The notes below the pieces were generated by a model, which saw only the letters and a list, made by a program, of their open reading frames with translations, searched no databases and had not been told where the DNA came from. Shown piece after piece: positions 7,219-14,875 of a DNA stretch of 60,041 bases. Position numbers and translations under genes: made by a program. Within the stretch, counting starts at the first letter, position 1. Each line of letters opens with the position of its first letter. This DNA comes from a virus: positions 1 through 60,041 of the IMG/VR virus record IMGVR_UViG_3300033155_000947. One strand, written 5' to 3'.

Positions 7219-7959
7219 ATGACCGATAAGCCCGACACCAACACAGGCCACGCCAACCACGGGAACCGCAACAGCGGAAACCATAACGAGGGAGACCGCA
7301 ACAGCGGACAGAGTAATCACGGCTACCGTAATAGCGGACACTCCAATACGGGTAAGATCAACAGCGGTGATAGCAACCGCGGAGCGCGTAACACAGGCGA
7401 CAGCAACACTGGGAACTGCAATAGCGGGCACCTCAACACGGGAGACCGCAACAGCGGGGACTATAACTGCGGGTACAATAACGCCGGTGACTACAACAGG
7501 GGAGACCGTAACAACGGGTTCTTCAACGTCGGCACACCCGCCCCTACGTTCTTCGGTCAACCCACCTATATGTCGTGGGGGGAGGCACACAATCGGATAC
7601 CTGACATCGACCTGCCCGAAGTCTGTGAATGGGTTACGACCGCTAATATGACAAGCAAGGAGAGGGAGGCACACCCGTCACACACCACCACAGGTGGTTA
7701 CCTACGGTCACATGGTATGTCGTTAATCAAATCATTCCCGCTCGCGTGGGCTAAGATGACAGAAAAGGAGCGGGCGAAGTGGCGGGCACTACCGAACTTC
7801 TGCCCCGTCAAGTTTCTAACCATCACAGGCGTTGACCTACGCGCTACCGACCGCAAGGCCGAGATCCATGCCGAGCTGGACAAGCACCACGGGGCTATCA
7901 CCCGATCGCGTGCGGAGATCGAAGCGCTAGAAGCCGAGCTCGAGCACCTTACGAACTGA
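7219..7959 (+). CDS. N-x-G pentapeptide-type repeat protein
   Basis: Residues about 7-104 are a run of roughly twenty five-residue units of the form (D/H/N)xNxG, for example GDRNSG and GYRNSG, ending in FFNVGTP. This resembles the Pentapeptide_2 type repeat, expected to form a stacked beta solenoid. Residues 105-220 form an unrecognised globular part with Trp-rich helices. The last 30 residues are a coiled coil (RAEIEALEAELEHL). The leader AAGGAGAACACC gives a good ribosome-binding site. Possible roles are DNA mimicry or a structural scaffold; neither is shown. Confidence 0.75.
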   Translation: MTDKPDTNTGHANHGNRNSGNHNEGDRNSGQSNHGYRNSGHSNTGKINSGDSNRGARNTGDSNTGNCNSGHLNTGDRNSGDYNCGYNNAGDYNRGDRNNGFFNVGTPAPTFFGQPTYMSWGEAHNRIPDIDLPEVCEWVTTANMTSKEREAHPSHTTTGGYLRSHGMSLIKSFPLAWAKMTEKERAKWRALPNFCPVKFLTITGVDLRATDRKAEIHAELDKHHGAITRSRAEIEALEAELEHLTN

Positions 7960-7965
7960 CCTACT

Positions 7966-8244
7966 ATGCTATACACACTCGAAGACATCACCACCAACTC
8001 TGACGGCTACTGCGGGTACCTGCATGCTGACGGACAACGGATTGCCACCGTAACCGCAAGGCACGGCATGCTTCCGACCTGTAAGTTTGTCGACAACCAT
8101 GTACGTGAGGCACTACGGAGCCAACTCGCACAGATCATGGTGATCGAAGGCGGTCGCCTAACCCTACCCATGTTGGTCGATTCGCTTCGCGCAAGCAGTC
8201 TCTCCACCTCCGACACACCCTCCAAGGGTATCCAAATACCATGA
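7966..8244 (+). CDS. hypothetical protein (92 aa)
   Basis: ATG 7966 starts seven bases after the repeat protein. A glycine/tyrosine-rich beta start (DGYCGYLHADGQRIATVTARHG) is followed by a helix with REALRSQLAQIMVIEGG. Its end overlaps the HTH gene (ATGA at 8241), implying coupled translation. The family is not recognised. Confidence 0.6.
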   Translation: MLYTLEDITTNSDGYCGYLHADGQRIATVTARHGMLPTCKFVDNHVREALRSQLAQIMVIEGGRLTLPMLVDSLRASSLSTSDTPSKGIQIP

Positions 8245-8468
8245 AAACACGACTCCCTCGTAATCTGAAGGCGCTCCGTGAGCACCGCAATTACACCCAG
8301 CAACAGCTGGCCGACCGTGCGCAACTCCATGTAACGGCTATCAGCCAACTGGAATGCGGACGACACCTACCGTCGATCGTCAACCTCGTACGGCTGTCAC
8401 TGGCACTACGTTGCTCAGCCGACGCTCTCTTAACCGAAGACAACCCGATCGAGGGTCTGACCACGTGA
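8241..8468 (+). CDS. XRE/Cro-CI family HTH regulator
   Basis: A 75-residue single-domain helix-turn-helix protein. LKALREHRNYTQQQLADRAQLHVTAISQLECGRHLPS shows the five-helix Cro/CI pattern, with QQQLADRA as helix 2 and VTAISQLE as the recognition helix. It probably binds DNA as a dimer and is a candidate to recognise the GTGACA-N3-TGTCAC palindromes. It overlaps genes on both sides (ATGA and GTGA). Confidence 0.88.
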   Translation: MKTRLPRNLKALREHRNYTQQQLADRAQLHVTAISQLECGRHLPSIVNLVRLSLALRCSADALLTEDNPIEGLTT

Positions 8469-8854
8469 AGTTAACCGCACAGCATATCGAAGCCTATCGC
8501 AGTTACCTGCATACCAAGCTCGGCACGGCAGACGTTGAGGCCTCGCGCATGCTCGACGAACTGGTACAGCAGTCACACCGGACGTACGACCTCGAGCGCG
8601 AGCTCAAGCTACAGAGCCACATGGCCGACCATGCTCAGCACAAAGACCAACGCAGGGTCGCCCGCAAGGGCACACAGACAGGGTACATGCGCTACCCCGT
8701 GTTGGTGACCGCACGTGAGCACGGCTATACATGGGACAAGATAGCCACCGTCTGTGAGGTACCGATCACAACCGTCTACCGTTGGAACGCACGCAAAGAC
8801 CGCCCCACCGCTCTCGCCATACTACGTCTCGCCCACCACCTCGAAACCACCTAA
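8465..8854 (+). CDS. HTH-containing hypothetical protein (129 aa)
   Basis: The start is GTG 8465, overlapping the regulator stop (GTGA). The middle is a charged helix (RTYDLERELKLQSHMADHAQHKDQ in two parts). The C-terminus has a helix-turn-helix-like stretch, YTWDKIATVCEVPITTVYRW, followed by basic residues. Such proteins are often small DNA-binding factors. It may act with the adjacent XRE regulator. Function is inferred only from the fold pattern. Confidence 0.65.
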   Translation: MKLTAQHIEAYRSYLHTKLGTADVEASRMLDELVQQSHRTYDLERELKLQSHMADHAQHKDQRRVARKGTQTGYMRYPVLVTAREHGYTWDKIATVCEVPITTVYRWNARKDRPTALAILRLAHHLETT

Positions 8855-8862
8855 GGAACATC

Positions 8863-10350
8863 ATGCCCAAGAAGCACAAATACCAATACGAAGAGTACGT
8901 CACATTCCACCACCACCAGAAGGCCTATAACTACTACATAGGCGACTGGGGTCTTGTCGCGGCGAACCCCGAGGTTACAGACGCAACGCAAGAGCGGGAC
9001 ATATTCAAGGCGCTGGACATCGGAGACGTACGAGACTTCTGCATGACCGCCTACAGGTACACACCAGCACTCGCACAATCAGACGATATACCGCCGGCTA
9101 CCCGTGGCGACATCAAAGCCGTCCGCAGACTGATCAAGGCACTACACAAGAGGTGCAACCCGTTCGGAGCCGTAGACGCGCCTAACTTCTTCATAGGCGA
9201 CAGGATCCGATTCGAGCACGCAGGCTTTGTTCTGTTCTACGAAGCGCGCTCTTGCCATTTGGAGACAACCGGAGACCAGTTTAAGATACTGGAAATCCTA
9301 GGACTGTCATACGCAGAAGCGCGCGCGCTGTGCTCTGAAGCCTACGGATACCCTGCCTTAGAAGGGCGGTTCCCTGAGTACAAACCGTACGACGTGGGTG
9401 CTATGCGCAGGATGGTAACCGCGATAAGCGATCGCTGTGACCGGCAGGCGCGCCTAGCCGTTGTCGGAGAACAGGCTACTACAGAAGAACAAGCACCCGA
9501 GCAGGTACCTGTTGCACAAGACACCAGCGGTTGCGAGGGATCAGTAGACACTGCGCTCAAGAACGGGGCTAACTCTGTGTGCAACGTCTGTAACGGCTCC
9601 TCGGACACCGACGGTGAAGACACGGTCTACGTACCGACAACAGACGAAGAAGACGCGATCGCCTTTAAAACAATGTGGCCTAAGCACACGAGCGACGTAG
9701 AGACGCTACTGAGAGCTTCCGGCACCGATGACGATGAAGACACTGTCACCGTCGCATTCAAAGCGGCGTGGGAGAAGAAGAAGAAGAACACGATCGAAGC
9801 CGAGGCACTACGGGGCGCAACCGTGAACGGGGGACTAGCCAACGAAGCACTCATGGCACTGTTCGGCGTGGGCGTCACCGCCTACCATGCCCAACGCACC
9901 GAGCACGTGGCACCTGTACCCACAGACCAACTGGCGATACTGATTGCCACCGAGCTCAACTGGAAGACGCGGGTTATCACCGTGAACGACACGACGCTCG
10001 ACGCGTCCGCCCAACGACAGCACGCGGTTGAGCTGTACGATCCCGACAACGCACTAGGCGGTATCGTACTGCACCACCCTCAGTTTACGACGTTCGACCC
10101 TGCGCACTGTATGGAATCCGCGGATAGACTGGTCGCGGTCTGTGATCCACTACGTTACGTGACGGCATTGGCCGAACTCTTAGGCACCGGCTTCCCGCTG
10201 GACGATAAGAGCGTGTGTGCGGTAATAGAAGCACCCGCGCAACTGAAGACCCGAGCGTGCCTGCAGGTACTACAGACCCCAGCAGAGACCGAGGTGAACC
10301 ACGGATCAGTGGGTGAAGCCAGCCCGACACTGCATACAGATTTAACTTGA
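8863..10350 (+). CDS. hypothetical protein with internal duplication (495 aa)
   Basis: ATG 8863 has an AAGGA ribosome-binding site. Residues about 8-95 and 105-200 are related copies: each opens with a beta strand, then FKALDIGDVRDFCMTAYRY or FKILEILGLSYAEARALCSEAYGY, and ends with a helix LIKALHKRC or MVTAISDRC. A low-complexity acidic linker (about 205-330) follows, then a globular domain. Family and role are unknown. Its TGA stop forms part of the -35 box of promoter P4. Confidence 0.65.
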   Translation: MPKKHKYQYEEYVTFHHHQKAYNYYIGDWGLVAANPEVTDATQERDIFKALDIGDVRDFCMTAYRYTPALAQSDDIPPATRGDIKAVRRLIKALHKRCNPFGAVDAPNFFIGDRIRFEHAGFVLFYEARSCHLETTGDQFKILEILGLSYAEARALCSEAYGYPALEGRFPEYKPYDVGAMRRMVTAISDRCDRQARLAVVGEQATTEEQAPEQVPVAQDTSGCEGSVDTALKNGANSVCNVCNGSSDTDGEDTVYVPTTDEEDAIAFKTMWPKHTSDVETLLRASGTDDDEDTVTVAFKAAWEKKKKNTIEAEALRGATVNGGLANEALMALFGVGVTAYHAQRTEHVAPVPTDQLAILIATELNWKTRVITVNDTTLDASAQRQHAVELYDPDNALGGIVLHHPQFTTFDPAHCMESADRLVAVCDPLRYVTALAELLGTGFPLDDKSVCAVIEAPAQLKTRACLQVLQTPAETEVNHGSVGEASPTLHTDLT

Positions 10351-10375
10351 CACACGTACACGAAGTGTGTACACT
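10347..10375 (+). promoter_or_regulatory. class-A promoter P4
   Basis: TTGACA at 10347-10352, a 17-bp spacer ending GAAGTGTG, and TACACT at 10370-10375. The upstream gene's stop codon is inside the -35 box. Confidence 0.8.
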
Positions 10376-10429
10376 AAGACTCTCTTGACATCAGTTTAAC
10401 CGACCATTCCACGCACCCAAGGAGCATCC

Positions 10430-10945
10430 ATGTTTGGACGCAAAGACAAAGAACCGACCACCCCCGCAGATCAAGTACCGGACACACCTAAGGCTGTGAC
10501 ACCCGAGGTCACCGAAGCTACCGACACAGCAGAAGACGTCACGTCATCACCCGTAGGTGGCGAAACACCGATATTGCCCGACCCTGACACCGAAGCGTCC
10601 GCCCCTCCGCATGTGGCTGTGCCGGACGCCATGCCCATCTTCAAAGACGGGCAGGTCGAAATCTTCATCAGCAAGAGCACGTACGACCCTGCCAACAAAG
10701 GCAAAGAAATCTACCGCGCGTTCCGTGACGGACAGCCTGACGGCGGAGGTGACTACAGCGCGAAAGTCTGCTATGACGCACACTGCCAAGGATATGCCCG
10801 CTTCCACGACCACGACACCCCGCAAGCGCGGATCCAGCGGTACTCACATATCGCAGTCGCCAAGGCGTACGCACACCAGAACCAGCTCCCGTACTCTGAT
10901 CAACCCGATCAACACACGGCAGGCTTCCAGAAAAGCAAAGACTAA
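10430..10945 (+). CDS. hypothetical protein (171 aa)
   Basis: First gene of the P4 unit, with a CCAAGGAGC ribosome-binding site. The first 65 residues are Pro/Thr/Glu-rich and probably disordered. The rest is a compact domain with FKDGQVEIFISKSTYD and a His-rich segment (CYDAHCQGYARFHDHD) that could bind metal. The final helix is YSHIAVAKAYAHQNQ. No family is recognised. Confidence 0.6.
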   Translation: MFGRKDKEPTTPADQVPDTPKAVTPEVTEATDTAEDVTSSPVGGETPILPDPDTEASAPPHVAVPDAMPIFKDGQVEIFISKSTYDPANKGKEIYRAFRDGQPDGGGDYSAKVCYDAHCQGYARFHDHDTPQARIQRYSHIAVAKAYAHQNQLPYSDQPDQHTAGFQKSKD

Positions 10946-11018
10946 ACACTAAACACGTTACAATAGAGACGACAGCAGGCACCCGCCTCTGCGACCATCC
11001 CTCACTACGGAGCCTCCC

Positions 11019-11465
11019 ATGAAACCGCTTACCCTCCTTTCCGCCATCCTCTTTGCGTTCGTGCTTACAGTACCGATCACGCTCGTGGGTTGCACAACAG
11101 CACAGCAGTCAGCAGACAGTGCGTCGGAAGCGGCGCGTGATGCGCAGGACTTCAATGTCACGATCTGCGGATTCGACAGCAGAGACGCCGCTGGCGTTGA
11201 ATCCGATGTGGCCGAGGACGTCAAACTCGACCAAGAAACCGGTGAACTATATACCATAGACAACGGTGTGCGCAGTAATATTGACGCACGTAACCTTCCT
11301 CGCCAAGTATTTATCAACTCACCGGTTACCATCCAGCAGGACATTTGGGTCAGTGGTGAAACAGCAGGTGGACAGACCGCGCAAGGCGGGCAGGGCACTA
11401 CCGGCAACCAAGACACGACAGGCGCCACAACCGACGCCGCTCTTGAGCTTGACATAGCACCCTGA
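11019..11465 (+). CDS. putative lipoprotein (148 aa)
   Basis: The N-terminus is a classic type II signal peptide: basic start, hydrophobic core (LLSAILFAFVLTVPITL) and lipobox LVGC with Cys25. The mature part is acidic and ends in a Gly/Thr/Gln-rich tail containing GTTGNQDTTG. A second lipoprotein with the same tail motif follows at 11530. Phage lipoproteins often act in superinfection exclusion or as spanins; neither is shown here. Confidence 0.8.
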   Translation: MKPLTLLSAILFAFVLTVPITLVGCTTAQQSADSASEAARDAQDFNVTICGFDSRDAAGVESDVAEDVKLDQETGELYTIDNGVRSNIDARNLPRQVFINSPVTIQQDIWVSGETAGGQTAQGGQGTTGNQDTTGATTDAALELDIAP

Positions 11466-11529
11466 CATACTGCGCTAACCCGCACCGACCCCGTTTATCT
11501 ACTTCACTCCTCGTAATACGAGAACCCTT

Positions 11530-11796
11530 ATGTTCAAATTCGCTTCTACTTTCCTCTTCGCAACCCTCGCCCTAGCCGTCATCGGCTGTACCACATCAGA
11601 GCAGACGGCTGACAGTGACACCGCCACTACCGGCGATAGCCAGACGGTTAACATCGACAGCGCAGGCGGTACCATTTCCGCAGACGTAACCACCGGTGGT
11701 AACCAAGACACCACGGGAGGCACCGGCACAACCGGTGACCAAGACACCGCAGGTGCGGGCACAGAGGTCGACGCAGATCTCGCAGTCCCTGAGTAA
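11530..11796 (+). CDS. putative small lipoprotein (88 aa)
   Basis: The signal peptide (FKFASTFLFATLALA) ends in the lipobox VIGC with Cys20. The 68-residue mature part is almost entirely Thr/Gly/Asp low-complexity sequence with two copies of a (N/D)QDT(T/A)G motif. This is shared with the preceding lipoprotein, which suggests duplication. It is likely membrane-tethered in the periplasm. It is the last gene before a strong terminator. Confidence 0.8.
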   Translation: MFKFASTFLFATLALAVIGCTTSEQTADSDTATTGDSQTVNIDSAGGTISADVTTGGNQDTTGGTGTTGDQDTAGAGTEVDADLAVPE

Positions 11797-11834
11797 CACC
11801 CGCGTTCCCAACGCATCCCAGTGAGAACTGGTTT

Positions 11835-11860
11835 AGGTGGCTGACACAAGCCACCTTTTT
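11835..11860 (+). terminator. intrinsic terminator
   Basis: AGGTGGCT and AGCCACCT form a perfect 8-bp stem around a GACACA loop, followed directly by a T-run. It closes the lipoprotein transcription unit. Confidence 0.9.
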
Positions 11861-11875
11861 AATACACGTAACCCC

Positions 11876-12370
11876 ATGGCGATCATCCACCCCACCACTA
11901 TGACCGAACACCAGATACAAAAACGGCTTTACTGGGCACACCGCAAGGACGTGCTGGCTCCGAACATCCACCTGCACAACTGGTGGGAATGTGACCTACT
12001 ACGTCTCACACCCGCGGGTTACCTGTATGAGTACGAGATCAAGCTGACGGTACAGGACTTTCATGCCGACCAGAAGAAGTGCCGGTACCTGAAAGGGGGC
12101 GGGGGCAAGACCCGCAAGCACGACGCCCTGATCAACGGCCTCACCTGCGCTCCGAATTACTATCACTACGTACTCCCGCACACACTGTACCTGCAGGTAC
12201 AGCAGGCCATCCCCCGGCAGTACGGGGTGGTTACCCTGCGTGACGCACGAAGCCGACCGCAGTACGTAAGGCGCGGTACCCGCCTGCACCTGCACAAGAA
12301 TGAGAACGCCCGTAACCAGATCCTCACCAGCACCTACCACAGGTACTGGAAGTACAAAGAATCCTCCTAA
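11876..12370 (+). CDS. MmcB-like PD-(D/E)XK nuclease-fold protein (putative)
   Basis: Residues 38-66 read ECDLLRLTPAGYLYEYEIK then LTVQDFHAD. Asp40 followed by Glu54-Ile-Lys56 fits the D...ExK core of the PD-(D/E)XK fold, and the following 'DFxAD..K' resembles MmcB-type DNA repair proteins. The start is uncertain: ATG 11876 is used, ATG 11900 is possible, and neither has a clear ribosome-binding site. The gene begins just after a terminator, so its own promoter was not identified. Likely role: DNA processing or repair. Confidence 0.55.
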   Translation: MAIIHPTTMTEHQIQKRLYWAHRKDVLAPNIHLHNWWECDLLRLTPAGYLYEYEIKLTVQDFHADQKKCRYLKGGGGKTRKHDALINGLTCAPNYYHYVLPHTLYLQVQQAIPRQYGVVTLRDARSRPQYVRRGTRLHLHKNENARNQILTSTYHRYWKYKESS

Positions 12371-12384
12371 CCTGAAAGAAGACC

Positions 12385-12783
12385 ATGACCGACAACGCAC
12401 CTATCAACGAAGCCGAGAGCCTTATCGCACAATACAAAGACCTGCTGACGTCTGCGCACGCTATTGCCGAACGGAAGGGCGAGCACACCGCGTGGGATGT
12501 ATTCACTGCCCGACTACGCAAAGCCGGAATAGGGTCGGTGACGCCTCGCGTGTTCAAGCTACCGCACGAACCGGAGGACACCCGCCCACCGCATGTCATT
12601 CGAATGGAACAAGAACTGAAGGAGCTAAACGGTAGGCTCAATAAGCTGACCGCCTACCTACAGGCGCACACCGCAGAAGATCCGGCTGACCCGCTCATGT
12701 ACATCCAACGGGACTGTATGCAGGCGTACGCCCACACACTACGTCTGCGCCTTCGTAACAGTGTCGGCTCGGAGACCTCGTGA
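12385..12783 (+). CDS. hypothetical helical protein (132 aa)
   Basis: A GAAAGAAG ribosome-binding site precedes ATG 12385. The protein is mostly helical: residues 10-50 and a coiled-coil segment near 74-95 (RMEQELKELNGRLNKLTAYL). No catalytic motif is seen. It is the last gene before control cassette 3. Confidence 0.6.
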   Translation: MTDNAPINEAESLIAQYKDLLTSAHAIAERKGEHTAWDVFTARLRKAGIGSVTPRVFKLPHEPEDTRPPHVIRMEQELKELNGRLNKLTAYLQAHTAEDPADPLMYIQRDCMQAYAHTLRLRLRNSVGSETS

Positions 12784-12820
12784 CCACCCGCGCACACCTT
12801 TAACACGAAAGGCTGACCAC

Positions 12821-12835
12821 GTGACAAACTGTCAC
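12821..12835 (+). promoter_or_regulatory. palindromic operator copy 3
   Basis: Perfect GTGACA-AAC-TGTCAC followed by CCGAACTTACGGCTTACAG, a flank shared with copy 4. Confidence 0.8.
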
Positions 12836-12858
12836 CCGAACTTACGGCTTACAGAAAA

Positions 12859-12876
12859 ATAGACGAAAAAGTCCAC
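12859..12876 (+). other. GAAAAA-loop hairpin, cassette 3 (diverged)
   Basis: ATAGAC-GAAAAA-GTCCAC. Compared with the other copies one inner pair changed from T-A to G-C on both sides, keeping the inner stem, while outer pairing is weakened. It starts 25 bases before the -35 box. Confidence 0.55.
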
Positions 12877-12883
12877 AAGGCGG

Positions 12884-12912
12884 TTGACAACTGTTATCGA
12901 AGTGTGTAGAAT
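12884..12912 (+). promoter_or_regulatory. class-A promoter P5
   Basis: TTGACA at 12884-12889, a 17-bp spacer ending GAAGTGTG, and TAGAAT at 12907-12912. The spacer is nearly identical to that of P2. Confidence 0.8.
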
Positions 12913-12940
12913 ACAGGCTCACCCTCACACCGAGAACACC

Positions 12941-13168
12941 ATGACCGTTGATTATTGTGCCTACGACCCCGACCGTGACCTCCCACCGCACGACTGCGAA
13001 TCCTTCGAACACCTGCAGGCTTTCCTCACCAAGGTTATCAACTTCGCAGGCACCGCCAGTCACCTGCAGTGTGTACGTACCGTCACTGACGGCGACACTC
13101 AGGACTCAGACACCTGCAACGGAGCCGAGGCTATGCGCGTCGGTGAACCCGCCTTTGACCGCCACTAA
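12941..13168 (+). CDS. hypothetical protein, tandem paralogue A (75 aa)
   Basis: The start is ATG 12941 with the ACCGAGAACACC leader, 29 bases after P5. The C-terminal half (SHLQCVRTVTDGD, DTCNGAE, GEPAFD) is strongly similar to the next gene, so the two arose by tandem duplication. Conserved Cys residues and the DGD...DTCNG loop may bind metal. Function is unknown. Confidence 0.65.
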   Translation: MTVDYCAYDPDRDLPPHDCESFEHLQAFLTKVINFAGTASHLQCVRTVTDGDTQDSDTCNGAEAMRVGEPAFDRH

Positions 13169-13179
13169 CTGATCGCACC

Positions 13180-13413
13180 ATGACCACAACCTACAGCATC
13201 TACAACCACAATCACAATCACGACCGCCCCTCGCACACCTGCACTACGTTCGAACGCTTGCGGGCATACCTCACAGGTGCCAAGGCCGTCGCAGGGGATG
13301 CGGGGCACCTGCACTGCGTACGTACCGTCACTGACGGTGACGACAGTTACATTGACACCTGCAACGGTGAAGAGATACTGCACACCGGCGAAAGCGCGTT
13401 CGACCCTGCCTAA
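13180..13413 (+). CDS. hypothetical protein, tandem paralogue B (77 aa)
   Basis: A close paralogue of the preceding gene: GHLHCVRTVTDGD, DTCNGEE and GESAFDPA align one to one. The N-terminus differs and has an alternating Asn/His stretch (YNHNHNHDRPSHTC). It starts 11 bases after its partner. Confidence 0.65.
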   Translation: MTTTYSIYNHNHNHDRPSHTCTTFERLRAYLTGAKAVAGDAGHLHCVRTVTDGDDSYIDTCNGEEILHTGESAFDPA

Positions 13414-13445
13414 GCCCCTGCCTAAGCCCTTGTACCGAGAACACC

Positions 13446-13661
13446 ATGATAGACACACAAACCCACGAAACCCACTGCGCGGTCTGCGACTCCCTGCTTG
13501 AGGATGAGGAAATACGATCCTGCTCATTCTGCGGAGCGCGAGGCTGTTCGGCCTGCGTACTCGAAGTCCTGCAGGATGTCACGAACAGCTCCCGCACCTG
13601 CTGTCACGGTAACGCAGAGTGCGACCAACAGGCGGTAGATTGGATGAGTAACGACGTATGA
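13446..13661 (+). CDS. zinc-finger-like small protein (71 aa)
   Basis: Cysteine spacing CAVC...CSFC..RGCSAC suggests two zinc sites, resembling phage treble-clef or RING-like microproteins. A further TCCHGNAEC cluster follows. The leader ACCGAGAACACC is the same as in other early genes. Nucleic-acid or protein binding is likely but the partner is unknown. Confidence 0.65.
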   Translation: MIDTQTHETHCAVCDSLLEDEEIRSCSFCGARGCSACVLEVLQDVTNSSRTCCHGNAECDQQAVDWMSNDV

Positions 13662-13711
13662 GCTACTACATAGCCAATCACGTTCCCTTCGTTCAACGAC
13701 AAACCTCTTAA
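13658..13711 (+). CDS. tiny possible protein (17 aa)
   Basis: ATG 13658 overlaps the previous stop (ATGA) and reads MSYYIANHVPFVQRQTS. Only the coupling overlap supports it. Confidence 0.2.
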   Translation: MSYYIANHVPFVQRQTS

Positions 13712-13723
13712 ACAGGATTAACT

Positions 13724-13987
13724 ATGCACATCTGGTCGATATATAAATACACATTAACAATTACGGATGAGCAGGTCATTCGCTTGCCGTTACGTCACCG
13801 AATCCTAAGCGTACAGGCACAGAACGAAGAGCTGTGTATGTGGGTAAGGGTGGCCACGGACGATCCTTGTATCGATAAGAAGGTTTATGTCCTAGGGACT
13901 GGTCACAAGTCCAACCTTATTAAAAACAAGACCTACGCAGGCACGGTGCCGATCGGCAGTCTTGTCTGGCACATTTTCACGGACTAG
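13724..13987 (+). CDS. conserved phage protein, DUF7352-like (87 aa)
   Basis: The pattern IYKYTLTITDEQVIRLP, ILSVQAQNEELCMWVRV, VLGTGH and TYAGTVPIGSLVWHIF matches a common small family of phage and mobile-element proteins: an all-beta fold with a conserved GTGH and VWH. Its biochemical role is unknown. An ACAGGAT ribosome-binding site precedes ATG 13724. Confidence 0.75.
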   Translation: MHIWSIYKYTLTITDEQVIRLPLRHRILSVQAQNEELCMWVRVATDDPCIDKKVYVLGTGHKSNLIKNKTYAGTVPIGSLVWHIFTD

Positions 13988-14028
13988 CCCCGCCCACAGC
14001 ACTACAAAGAAGAAGAAGAAGAAATAGC

Positions 14029-14424
14029 ATGAGAACAAAGACCACCTATATCGCACACGACAAAAAGACGTTCAACGACCGCGCCTCCTGCTTGGAGTAC
14101 GAAGCATACCTAGACGAACTGAGTCGGCTAGGGGAAGCGCAGAAGCTCCGTCAGCTCGTGGCCGAACGTCTGGAAAGGGTTGCGCAGTCCCTGCGGGCAA
14201 AGGATAACGGTAAGGTTCATCACACGTGCGCGGAGATCGAAACAGACTGCTTGTGCGGGCACAGTGCCGACGGTTTTATGTACATCGACTTCCACGACAT
14301 CGTAGGAGGTGACAAACCTTGCGGAATCACAGAAGCGGTTGTACGTATAGAACGGCTGTCCCTACAGGAGCAAGACTCTGCGCGGTTGCGCGCAACACAC
14401 GCTAAAACAAGGAAGAAGAAATAG
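14029..14424 (+). CDS. hypothetical phage early protein (131 aa)
   Basis: The opening TTYIAHDKKTFNDRASCLEYEAYLDEL resembles the N-terminus of the 1715 gene: a short beta strand then an acidic E-rich helix. The middle has a CAEIETDCLCGH cluster. The end is a basic RKKK tail encoded by GAA/AAG triplets. The leader (AAG)n-AAATAGC is repeated before the next gene. Confidence 0.65.
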   Translation: MRTKTTYIAHDKKTFNDRASCLEYEAYLDELSRLGEAQKLRQLVAERLERVAQSLRAKDNGKVHHTCAEIETDCLCGHSADGFMYIDFHDIVGGDKPCGITEAVVRIERLSLQEQDSARLRATHAKTRKKK

Positions 14425-14425
14425 C

Positions 14426-14662
14426 ATGGCAATGCCCCGCCCTTACGGCTGGCTGGTGGTTCAACACCAAACAGGCGATACGTTAGAACTATCCGAGGAC
14501 GGTACGTACCTGCAGTCGGTCAACGCCGTCACTGTCCACACGTGGCGCGATGCGTTACGACTTTACAGGCAGGACGTACGTAACTTCATCTGGAACAATC
14601 ACGGAGAATGTAACATGCACGCGGTCGCAAAGAACGCAGAGCACGACGCAACCACTACATGA
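14426..14662 (+). CDS. hypothetical protein (78 aa)
   Basis: ATG 14426 follows GAAGAAGAAATAGC, the same leader as the preceding gene. The product contains a beta start (YGWLVVQHQTGDTLELSEDG) and ends in AVAKNAEHDATTT. The coding sequence of that ending includes a 27-bp exact repeat shared with the gene ending at 15776. The stop overlaps the next start (ATGA). Confidence 0.6.
   Translation: MAMPRPYGWLVVQHQTGDTLELSEDGTYLQSVNAVTVHTWRDALRLYRQDVRNFIWNNHGECNMHAVAKNAEHDATTT
14621..14647 (+). repeat. 27-bp direct repeat, copy 1
   Basis: Begins GCGGTCGCAAAGAACGCAGA and continues to 14647, identical to 15705-15731. It encodes AVAKNAEHD in both genes. Confidence 0.9.
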
Positions 14663-14853
14663 ACAGGCACAAACACTTCGTACGCCTCCCGACAGGCGAG
14701 TGGATTCACCGCCCGCCGTTGAAACGAATACTGAACCCGCTACTACGTAAGGTTCAATGGTGGACGGACTGCCCGTACGTCCTCGCCACCGCCTGCGAAG
14801 GCGACCCTCCGGTATTCCGCAAGTACGTGTTCATGCGCGTACGCCAACTGTAA
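14659..14853 (+). CDS. small basic hypothetical protein (64 aa)
   Basis: ATGA overlap with the previous stop. The peptide is basic and aromatic (FVRLPTGEWIHRPPLKR, QWWTDCPYVLATACEGDPP), ending RKYVFMRVRQL. It resembles short phage proteins with a Trp-rich beta hairpin. Function is unknown. Confidence 0.55.
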   Translation: MNRHKHFVRLPTGEWIHRPPLKRILNPLLRKVQWWTDCPYVLATACEGDPPVFRKYVFMRVRQL

Positions 14854-14875
14854 ACCCCACGACAAAGAGAACCCT

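Noticed and set aside
7219-7540. N-x-G and GxW repeat regions considered as CRISPR-like arrays
   Set aside because: Units are 15 bp, contiguous, without spacers and in frame; they encode peptide repeats.
7039-7674. Minus-strand open frame with Val/Ala repeats opposite the N-x-G protein
   Set aside because: Its repeats are the complement of the N-x-G coding repeats, and the + strand gene has a good leader and promoter.
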